NCBI GenBank assembly: GCA_030451965.1
Contig: JAKDNE010000157.1
Coordinates: forward strand, 1 to 7,368
Direction of reading: 5' to 3'
Origin: Brachybacterium sp.
GTDB lineage: Bacteria > Actinomycetota > Actinomycetes > Actinomycetales > Dermabacteraceae
DNA: 7,368 bases
The notes beneath the pieces were generated by a model, which had not been told where the DNA came from, searched no databases, and saw only the letters and a list, made by a program, of their open reading frames with translations. Of this stretch, positions 1 through 5,390 are shown piece after piece (the stretch's first letter is position 1; the number at the start of each line of letters is the position of its first letter). A program made the position numbers and the translations under genes.

Positions 1-9
1 CCGCTCCAC

Positions 10-57
10 GGCAGACCCACCCCGGGCCCGCACCAGCGGTCCCGCGCACGGTCTGCC
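10..57. repeat. Inverted repeat in the lysC leader
   Basis: GGCAGACC at 10-17 and its exact reverse complement GGTCTGCC at 50-57 are separated by 32 bases that contain a smaller CGGG/CCCG pairing (23-26 with 41-44). The region lies 57 bases upstream of the lysC start. It could be a branched RNA hairpin, for example the end of an upstream gene or a leader structure, or an operator. No T-run follows and no known lysine-riboswitch features are recognisable. An 8-bp arm pair at this distance can arise by chance in GC-rich DNA, so this is only a candidate. No convincing promoter can be seen in the 113-base leader. CACTAT at 74-79 is the closest -10-like hexamer and has no good -35 partner. Confidence 0.25.
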
Positions 58-113
58 CCGGCAGTCCTGCCTGCACTATCCCGCCTGTCCTCAACCGCGA
101 AGGAAACCGCCTC

Positions 114-1481
114 ATGAGCCTGGTCGTCCAGAAATTCGGAGGATCCTCCGTCGCTGACGCCGACTCCGTCAAGCGCGTCGCGAAGCGCATCTCCCTGTAT
201 CCGAAGGCCGGCCACAAGGTGGTCGTGGTGGTCTCCGCAATGGGGGATACCACCGATGATCTGATCGATCTCGCCGAGCAGGTGACCCCGAATCCGCCGC
301 CGCGCGAGATGGACATGCTGATCACGGCCGGCGAGCGCATCTCGATGGCGGTGCTGTCGATGGCGCTGAACGAGGTCGGCGTCACCGCGCGCGCCTACAC
401 CGGGTCGCAGGCCGGCCTGATCACGGACAGCGACCACGGCAACGCGCAGATCCGCGACGTCACCCCGGGCCGCATCCAGGAGGCCGTGGACACCGGCGCC
501 GTCGCGATCGTCGCCGGCTTCCAGGGCGTCTCCCACGACTCCAAGGAGATCACCACGCTGGGCCGCGGCGGCTCTGACGTGACCGCGGTGGCGCTCGCCG
601 CGGCGCTGGATGCGGACGTCTGCGAGATCTATTCCGACGTCGACGGCGTGTTCACCGCGGATCCCCGCATCGCGACGGCCGCCCGTCGGGTGCCGCTGAT
701 CTCCAGCGAGGAGATGCTGGAGATGGCCGCGAACGGTTCGAAGATCCTGATGGCGCGCAGCGTCGAGTACGCCCGCCGCTACGGGGTGCCGCTGCACGTG
801 CGCTCCTCGTACTCGGGCCGCGTGGGCACGATCGTCGCCGACGATCCCGAGCGCGAGATCCCCATCGACCCTGACGTCACCCTCCCCACGGCGGACGTCG
901 TCCGACGCGACGCCGCAGACCCGAGCAAGGAGCTCCCCATGGACGACATCGCAGCATCCGGCCTCGAGGCACCGATCATCTCGGGCGTCGCCCACGACGG
1001 CAGCGAAGGCAAGATCACCGTGGTCGAGGTGCCGGATATCCCCGGCCGGGCCGCGCTGCTGTTCGATGTGGTCGCCGGCACCGGCGCGAACATCGACATG
1101 ATCGTGCAGAACTCCTCGACCGTCGACGACACGGTCGCGATCTCACTGACCCTTCCGGAGGCGGACGTCCCGGCCGCACTGAAGGCCATCGAGGACGCGC
1201 GCGAGCAGATCGGCTACTCCGAGGTCCGCTACAACGATCAGATCGGCAAGGTCAGCATCATCGGTGCCGGGATGCGCTCGCATCCGGGTGTCTCGGCGCT
1301 GCTGTTCCGCTCGCTGGGCGAGGCGGGCATCAACATCGACATGATCTCCACCTCGGAGATCCGCATCTCCGTGGTCACCGAGCAGAACAAGCTCGATGAC
1401 GCGGTGCGAGTGATCCATACGGCGTTCGGCCTCGACGCCGAGCAGACCGAGGCCGTGGTCTACGGAGGGACCGGACGATGA
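114..1481 (+). CDS. lysC: Aspartate kinase (aspartokinase), alpha chain
   Basis: This cytoplasmic enzyme phosphorylates L-aspartate with ATP to 4-phospho-L-aspartate, the committed step to lysine/diaminopimelate, threonine, methionine and isoleucine. The 455 residues show the aspartokinase amino-acid-kinase domain (about 3-240): KFGGSS at 7-12, SAMGDTTD at 41-48, TAGERIS at 71-77, TTLGRGGSD at 147-155 and SDVDGVFTADPR at 174-185. Two ACT regulatory domains follow (about 298-365 and 378-445), with IGAGMRSHPGV at 383-393 and ISTSEIRIS at 411-419. GAAGGAAA at 99-106 supports the ATG start. The corynebacterial enzyme, as I recall it, has 421 residues; the excess here is mostly in the linker between kinase and ACT domains (241-275). 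The stop overlaps the asd start in ATGA, so the two are probably cotranscribed and translationally coupled. The family is feedback-inhibited by lysine plus threonine through ACT1/ACT2. The ACT1 effector loop here differs from the corynebacterial one. Confidence 0.97.
   Translation: MSLVVQKFGGSSVADADSVKRVAKRISLYPKAGHKVVVVVSAMGDTTDDLIDLAEQVTPNPPPREMDMLITAGERISMAVLSMALNEVGVTARAYTGSQAGLITDSDHGNAQIRDVTPGRIQEAVDTGAVAIVAGFQGVSHDSKEITTLGRGGSDVTAVALAAALDADVCEIYSDVDGVFTADPRIATAARRVPLISSEEMLEMAANGSKILMARSVEYARRYGVPLHVRSSYSGRVGTIVADDPEREIPIDPDVTLPTADVVRRDAADPSKELPMDDIAASGLEAPIISGVAHDGSEGKITVVEVPDIPGRAALLFDVVAGTGANIDMIVQNSSTVDDTVAISLTLPEADVPAALKAIEDAREQIGYSEVRYNDQIGKVSIIGAGMRSHPGVSALLFRSLGEAGINIDMISTSEIRISVVTEQNKLDDAVRVIHTAFGLDAEQTEAVVYGGTGR
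927..932 (+). promoter_or_regulatory. Internal Shine-Dalgarno sequence in lysC
   Basis: AAGGAG, six bases before an in-frame ATG at 939, lies inside the kinase-ACT linker codons of lysC. Match and spacing are as good as at any gene start in the window. It decides the start of the beta chain described next. Confidence 0.6.
939..1481 (+). CDS. lysC: Aspartokinase beta chain from internal in-frame start (regulatory ACT-domain subunit)
   Basis: A second product of the same reading frame is likely. It would begin at Met276 and comprise 180 residues holding only the two ACT domains. In Corynebacterium glutamicum and in Bacillus subtilis aspartokinase II, lysC is known to give a full-length alpha chain and a C-terminal beta chain from an internal start, and the enzyme is an alpha2-beta2 tetramer in which alpha-beta ACT contacts bind lysine and threonine. 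The internal ATG here begins MDDI, matching the MEDI start of the corynebacterial beta chain (172 residues) as I recall it, and has an AAGGAG sequence six bases upstream. Translation from this site is inferred; the motif and frame are read directly. Confidence 0.65.
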   Translation: MDDIAASGLEAPIISGVAHDGSEGKITVVEVPDIPGRAALLFDVVAGTGANIDMIVQNSSTVDDTVAISLTLPEADVPAALKAIEDAREQIGYSEVRYNDQIGKVSIIGAGMRSHPGVSALLFRSLGEAGINIDMISTSEIRISVVTEQNKLDDAVRVIHTAFGLDAEQTEAVVYGGTGR

Positions 1482-2575
1482 ACACCAGCACCAGCACGAT
1501 CGACTTCTCGCAGACCCCCGGCTACGCGGCCGACGGCCCCGTCATCGGAGTCATCGGCGCCACCGGCCAGGTGGGCCGTGTGATGCTGGCTCTCCTCGCC
1601 GACCGATCGGTCAGGCACTCGGAGATCCGCGCGTTCGCCTCGGCCCGCAGCGCGGGCTCCACCGTGCAGTACGCAGGCCAGCCGCTGACCATCGAGAACG
1701 CCGAGACGGCGGACATCAGCTCCGACGGCAAGCGGGTCGACATCGCGATCTTCTCCGCCGGCGGTTCCACCTCCAAGGCGCTGGCCCCGCGATTCACCGA
1801 GGCGGGCGCGACCGTGGTGGACAACTCCTCGGCCTACCGTCGCGACGGCGAGGTGCCGCTGGTGGTCTCCGAGGTGAACCCGGAGGCCCTGGTGAACCCG
1901 CCGCGCGGGATCATCGCGAACCCGAACTGCACCACGATGGCGGCGATGCCCTCGCTGAAGGCCCTCCATGACGAGGCGGGGCTGGCGCGGCTGAAGATCG
2001 CCACCTACCAGGCCGTCTCCGGCTCCGGCGTCGCCGGGGTGGCGGAACTGGCCGGTCAGGTCCGCAAGGGCGGAGACGATATCGAGAAGCTGGCGATCGA
2101 CGGGTCGTCCGTCGACCTCGGCGAGCCGGAGGTCTACGTCAAGCCGATCGCGTTCAACGTGGTGGCCGTGGCCGGCAACGTGATGGACGACGGCTCCGGG
2201 GAGACCGACGAGGAGCAGAAGCTCCGCGATGAGTCGCGCAAGATCCTGGGCATGCCGGAGCTGCCGGTCGCAGGCACCTGCGTGCGGGTGCCGGTGATGA
2301 GCGGGCACGCGCTGGTGGTCCATGCCGAGTTCGACCGGGTGCTCTCCCCGGAGCGTGCCCGTGAGCTGCTCGAGGCGGCACCGGGGGTGCAGGTCGTGGA
2401 TGTGCCGAACCCGCTCGAGGCCGCCGGCCGCGATGGAACATTCGTCGGCCGGATCCGCAAGGACCAGTCGGTTCCGGAGGAGAAGGGACTGGTGTTCTTC
2501 GTCGTGGCGGATAATCTGCGCAAGGGCGCCGCCCTGAACGCGATCCAGATCGCGGAGCTGATCGCGCAGAATTGA
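1478..2575 (+). CDS. asd: Aspartate-semialdehyde dehydrogenase
   Basis: This cytoplasmic NADPH-dependent enzyme reduces 4-phospho-L-aspartate to L-aspartate 4-semialdehyde, releasing phosphate. It takes the product of LysC and feeds the branch point of lysine/diaminopimelate and homoserine synthesis. The 365 residues show the dinucleotide-binding loop GATGQVG at 27-33, the active-site cysteine C151 in NPNCTT, Q178 in QAVSGSG, and R270 and H277 in RVPVMSGHA, the usual substrate-binding arginine and catalytic histidine. The C-terminus (VVADNLRKGAALNAIQIAE) is typical of the family. The start is set by GGAGG at 1464-1468, nine bases upstream, and by the ATGA overlap with the lysC stop. It has about 20 residues before the first beta strand, somewhat more than usual, low in complexity and rich in Ser/Thr. 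No other start is near. All key residues are present, so it should be active. Confidence 0.97.
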   Translation: MNTSTSTIDFSQTPGYAADGPVIGVIGATGQVGRVMLALLADRSVRHSEIRAFASARSAGSTVQYAGQPLTIENAETADISSDGKRVDIAIFSAGGSTSKALAPRFTEAGATVVDNSSAYRRDGEVPLVVSEVNPEALVNPPRGIIANPNCTTMAAMPSLKALHDEAGLARLKIATYQAVSGSGVAGVAELAGQVRKGGDDIEKLAIDGSSVDLGEPEVYVKPIAFNVVAVAGNVMDDGSGETDEEQKLRDESRKILGMPELPVAGTCVRVPVMSGHALVVHAEFDRVLSPERARELLEAAPGVQVVDVPNPLEAAGRDGTFVGRIRKDQSVPEEKGLVFFVVADNLRKGAALNAIQIAELIAQN

Positions 2576-2581
2576 CCCATG

Positions 2582-2587
2582 AAGGAG
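2582..2587 (+). promoter_or_regulatory. Shine-Dalgarno sequence deciding the tetR start
   Basis: AAGGAG lies eight bases before the ATG at 2596. It is the reason for placing the TetR start there and not at the later ATG (2833), which would give a conventional-length TetR protein but has only a weak GGGGA eleven bases upstream. Confidence 0.6.
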
Positions 2588-2595
2588 AACCGTCG

Positions 2596-3441
2596 ATGAC
2601 ACTCGCTGCTGCCAGTGGTCCTCCCGGCCCCGGGACCGGGCCGTCACCGTTGTCAACGTTGTTCTCCGACCGCGTCGGCGAAGAGCTCGCGGACGGCGGC
2701 TCCGTGGGCATGGGCGCGGAGCCGCTGCCCCACGCCCTGCGCACCCTGGATGCGATCGCGGCCTCGGAGCTGGAGATCGGCGGCGAGGTGCGCGCCGTGG
2801 CCGGGGCTCCGACCACGGGGATCGCCGATTCGATGCAGGAGGGGCGCACGGTCGAGAGGTCGGCGTCCTCCGGTCGTCGTGAGGAGATCCTCGACGCCGC
2901 CGCCGCCCTGTTCGCCGAGCGCGGCTATCACGGCGCGAGCCTGCGCGACATCTCCCGCCGGGTAGGCATCTCCCATCCGGGGATGCTGCACCACTTCGCC
3001 TCCAAGGAGGCGCTGCTGGGGGCGGTGGTCGACCGGCTCGAGGCGCATGCGCAGGGGCTGCTCGACTCCGTCGAGGTGCTGCAGTCCTCCCCGCAGTCCC
3101 TGGTCGCGGCGCTGGCCGGGCCGTGGGATCCGCGGGAGCATCCGATGGCGCTGCTGGCCACGCTCAACGCCGAGGTCGTGAATCCGGACCATCCGGGTCG
3201 TTTCCGCATCGCCCGGCTGCGCCTGGTGCACGAGCACGTGCTGGAGCAGGTGCTGGAGGGCCTGGCCGCCAACGACCGCCTGATCGAGGGTTCCGATCCG
3301 AAGTTCCTGGCGCGCACGCTGTTCTCGCTGCTGCTGAGCCTGACGGTGCGCGAGCACACCGTGCGTGAGCTGCAGAAGACGGCCGACGGCGACCCGATCA
3401 GCGATGTGCAGGCGTTCGTGCAGCAGCTGGTCGCCCGCTGA
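2596..3441 (+). CDS. TetR-family transcriptional regulator with long N-terminal extension
   Basis: This is a probable DNA-binding repressor with an unknown ligand. From the ATG at 2596 it has 281 residues. The TetR DNA-binding domain is at about 94-141: helix 1 starts at GRREEILDAAAALFAERGY, followed by a helix-turn-helix in SLRDISRRVGISHPGMLHHF and the SKEALL segment. The rest (about 142-281) is an all-helical ligand/dimerisation domain, not close enough to a known subfamily to name the ligand. Residues 1-93 precede the domain, where a usual TetR protein has 5-20. The first 20 are Gly/Pro/Ser-rich. The part from about residue 25 has G/C-ending codons like a real coding region, with a possible helix at 44-60. 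The alternative start Met80 (2833) would give 202 residues. The gene follows asd by 20 bases and is probably cotranscribed with lysC-asd, although nothing in the sequence proves that it controls them. Confidence 0.88.
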   Translation: MTLAAASGPPGPGTGPSPLSTLFSDRVGEELADGGSVGMGAEPLPHALRTLDAIAASELEIGGEVRAVAGAPTTGIADSMQEGRTVERSASSGRREEILDAAAALFAERGYHGASLRDISRRVGISHPGMLHHFASKEALLGAVVDRLEAHAQGLLDSVEVLQSSPQSLVAALAGPWDPREHPMALLATLNAEVVNPDHPGRFRIARLRLVHEHVLEQVLEGLAANDRLIEGSDPKFLARTLFSLLLSLTVREHTVRELQKTADGDPISDVQAFVQQLVAR

Positions 3442-3444
3442 GCT

Positions 3445-3471
3445 CCGGCTCCGCGGCCGCAGGGGAGCCGG
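3445..3471 (+). terminator. Hairpin after tetR, possible terminator
   Basis: CCGGCTCC at 3445-3452 pairs perfectly with GGAGCCGG at 3464-3471 around an 11-base loop, three bases after the tetR stop codon. All but one of the eight pairs are G-C. No T-run follows, which is common for actinobacterial hairpin terminators. It would separate the lysC-asd-tetR unit from the next promoter. Confidence 0.45.
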
Positions 3472-3483
3472 CCGCCGCGGGCG

Positions 3484-3515
3484 TTGTCCCCCGGTGGCGG
3501 GCCGGTCGGTAGACT
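3484..3515 (+). promoter_or_regulatory. Candidate sigma-70-type promoter for the PRC-barrel/glycosyltransferase pair
   Basis: TAGACT at 3510-3515 is a good match to the actinobacterial housekeeping -10 element. Upstream, TTGTCC at 3484-3489 resembles a -35, but the 20-base spacer is longer than the preferred 17-18, so the -35 is uncertain. Transcription would start near 3522, about 25 bases before the ATG at 3547, and just downstream of the tetR hairpin. No clear operator is seen. Confidence 0.45.
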
Positions 3516-3546
3516 CCCAGGTTGTGATCGCCTGCGGAAGTGACCG

Positions 3547-4089
3547 ATGAGCCCCGGCACGACACCCGACGGGTCGGGTGATGCCGCGCTCTCCTCGGTC
3601 TCCGGCCGGGCCGGGGCCGAGGCCGTCACCGCGGACCAGCCCGAGGAGCGCTCCGCCGAGTGGTCCGCCCGGGATCCCGAGCCCTCGGCCCCGGCGGAGC
3701 GCCGCCGCCTGCAGGCGCTAGCCGGGGTGACGGTGTACGGCAGCGACGGGAAGACCGTGGGCCGGGTGCGCGACGTCTACCTGCACGACGCGATCGGCGA
3801 GCTGGCGGCGATCACCGTGATGCCGCGGCAGCTCAGCGCCGACAGCGTGCTGATCCCGGCCTCCGCGATCGCCGCCCTGCCGGAGATGCTCGGGGAGCCC
3901 GCCGCACCGCCCCGCCCTGTCGCCGAGAACGCCTCCGAGCAGGGTGGTGACCACATCCTGCATCTGCTCGTGGACGCCGCCACCGCGAAGGCGGGCACGC
4001 CCCCTCCGCTGACCCTGCACGCCACGCCCCAGGACCTGCGGGAGGCCGCGGCGGCGCTGCACCTCGAGGAGGGGTCTGCCCCCGCATGA
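3547..4089 (+). CDS. PRC-barrel domain protein of unknown function
   Basis: The protein has 180 residues. Residues 1-50 are a Ser/Ala/Glu/Pro-rich, probably disordered N-terminus without signal peptide or membrane segment. A PRC-barrel domain follows at about 57-110: LAGVTVYGSDGKTVGRVRDV, then an LHDAIGELAAITV strand and SVLIPASAI. After a Pro-rich linker (117-126) a C-terminal part (about 133-176, starting GDHILHLL) is not recognised. PRC-barrels are small beta domains found in photosynthetic reaction centres, in the RNA-processing protein RimM and in many uncharacterised actinobacterial proteins, where they often bind protein or RNA partners; a specific role cannot be assigned. GGAAG at 3536-3540, six bases before the ATG, supports the start. 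Its stop overlaps the next start in ATGA, so it is coupled to the glycosyltransferase. Confidence 0.82.
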   Translation: MSPGTTPDGSGDAALSSVSGRAGAEAVTADQPEERSAEWSARDPEPSAPAERRRLQALAGVTVYGSDGKTVGRVRDVYLHDAIGELAAITVMPRQLSADSVLIPASAIAALPEMLGEPAAPPRPVAENASEQGGDHILHLLVDAATAKAGTPPPLTLHATPQDLREAAAALHLEEGSAPA

Positions 4090-5372
4090 GACTGCTGCTG
4101 CTCACCCACTACTACGGCCCGGAGTTCGGGGCTCCTCAGCGACGCTGGTCCGCTCTGATCGCGCGCTTCATCGCCGCTGGGCACCGGGTCACGGTCGCCG
4201 CGCCGGTGCCGCACTACCCGGCCGGTCGCCCCACCCCCACTCAGCGTCGCAGCCACCGGGTGGGCTCGGTCGAGACGGGGCGGCACGGCGAGGTCATCCT
4301 GCGCACCGCCTACCTGCCCCACAGCGCGGACATCGGCTCGCGCACCGCGGACCATCTGGTCGCGGCCGCCGACGCGCTGCGACGTCTGCGTCGGCGCTTC
4401 GCCCGGCCCGGCACCCGGCCCGACGTCATCATCGCCACCGCCCCGGCGATCCCCACCCTGATGGTCGGGCGTGCGCTGTCGCTGCTGTGGGACGTGCCGC
4501 TGGTGGTGGAGATGCGGGATGCCTGGCCGGACCTGGTCACCCACGTCGGCCCCGCCGGCGCGTTGAGCCCCGACGCCGTGCACGCGGAGCGGCGCAGCGC
4601 GCCGCGGCGAGTCCTGTCCAGGGCCGTGGCGATGGTGAAGGGCAGAGTGCATCAGCAGGTGACCAGCTGGCAGAGCGGGGCCCGCGCCGTGGTCACCACC
4701 ACCGGGCGGTTCGCCGACGTGCTGCGCGAGCGCGGGGTGGAGCCCGTGCGCGTGGTGCGCAACGGCACCGATCTGTCGCTGGTGCCGCGGCAGGCCGACC
4801 ACCTGCCCGGCGACCATCCCGAGCTGCGTTGCCTGTACCTGGGGAACATGGGCCGCTCACAGGGGCTGGACACGGTGGTCCGGGCCGCCGCCGCACTGCG
4901 CCGTGAGGGTGTGGACGTGCAGGTGAGGATGGTGGGACACGGCGTGGAGGCGCCCGCGCTGGCAGCGCTGGCCTTTGAGCTCGACGCCCCGGTGGAGGTG
5001 ATCCCGCGGATCCCGCACCGCGAGGTGGGCTCGCAGTACGCCTGGGCGGATACCGTCATCGTCGCGCTGCGCGACTGGCAGCCCTTCGCCTGGACCGTGC
5101 CCTCGAAGCTGTACGAGGTCCTCGCGACCGGCCGGCACACGACCGCGCTGCTGGACGGAGAGGCGGCCGACGTCGTGCGCGAGGCCGAGGCGGGTGATGT
5201 GCTCCCGCCCGAGGATGTCCAGGCGCTCGCCGGGCTGTGGCGGGAGCTGGCAGCGGATCGCTCCCGCACGGCGGTGCGGGCCAGCGGCCGCGCCTGGGTC
5301 TCCGAGCATGCTGACGACGAGGTGCTGGCCCGCCGCTACCTGGAGATCCTCCAGCGGGTCACCCGGGACTGA
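4086..5372 (+). CDS. GT4-type glycosyltransferase, WbuB-like
   Basis: This is a GT-B fold, probably retaining glycosyltransferase of 428 residues that would move a sugar from a nucleotide-sugar donor to a lipid or polysaccharide acceptor on the cytoplasmic face of the membrane. The N-terminal acceptor domain (about 1-200) begins with a short hydrophobic strand and the GPEFGAPQRRW motif at 11-21, and contains VEMRDAWPD at 141-149, both typical of the WbuB/capsule and O-antigen GT4 group. The C-terminal donor domain has RNGTD at 225-229, YLGNMGRSQGLD at 251-262 and PSKLYEVLATGR at 339-350, whose glutamate and following region match the family's nucleotide-sugar site. There is no signal peptide or clear membrane span. 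Sugar and acceptor cannot be told from sequence. GAGGAGGGG at 4066-4074 is 11 bases upstream, and the start overlaps the PRC-barrel stop. No other cell-envelope gene lies in the window. Confidence 0.88.
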   Translation: MRLLLLTHYYGPEFGAPQRRWSALIARFIAAGHRVTVAAPVPHYPAGRPTPTQRRSHRVGSVETGRHGEVILRTAYLPHSADIGSRTADHLVAAADALRRLRRRFARPGTRPDVIIATAPAIPTLMVGRALSLLWDVPLVVEMRDAWPDLVTHVGPAGALSPDAVHAERRSAPRRVLSRAVAMVKGRVHQQVTSWQSGARAVVTTTGRFADVLRERGVEPVRVVRNGTDLSLVPRQADHLPGDHPELRCLYLGNMGRSQGLDTVVRAAAALRREGVDVQVRMVGHGVEAPALAALAFELDAPVEVIPRIPHREVGSQYAWADTVIVALRDWQPFAWTVPSKLYEVLATGRHTTALLDGEAADVVREAEAGDVLPPEDVQALAGLWRELAADRSRTAVRASGRAWVSEHADDEVLARRYLEILQRVTRD

Positions 5373-5387
5373 CGCGCCGCTGCCGGG
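5362..5387. terminator. Weak hairpin between converging genes
   Basis: CCCGG at 5362-5366 can pair with CCGGG at 5383-5387 around a 16-base loop that contains the glycosyltransferase stop codon. Only 18 bases separate the stop codons of the two converging genes, so any bidirectional terminator must overlap coding sequence. The stem is short and no T-run is present. Confidence 0.2.
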
Positions 5388-5390
5388 CCC

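Noticed and set aside
1..113. A lysine riboswitch or attenuator upstream of lysC
   Set aside because: The region is too short for the conserved lysine-riboswitch core and shows none of its motifs. No leader peptide rich in lysine or threonine codons is seen.
2572..2598. TTG at 2572 as an earlier tetR start
   Set aside because: It overlaps the end of asd and has no ribosome binding site, while the ATG at 2596 has AAGGAG at ideal spacing.
2579..2599. A six-codon ATG frame (MKENRR) between asd and tetR whose stop overlaps the tetR start
   Set aside because: It has no ribosome binding site, and its AAG GAG codons are simply the tetR Shine-Dalgarno sequence. It is most likely chance, although re-initiation coupling cannot be excluded.
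1460..2656. A 398-codon open frame antisense to asd
   Set aside because: Its composition (His/Arg/Gly/Leu-rich, no domain) is that of an antisense frame in GC-rich DNA, and asd on the other strand is unmistakable.
3777..4817. A 346-codon open frame antisense to the PRC-barrel and glycosyltransferase genes
   Set aside because: It runs across two well-supported genes and reads as low-complexity His/Gly/Arg sequence with no recognisable domain.
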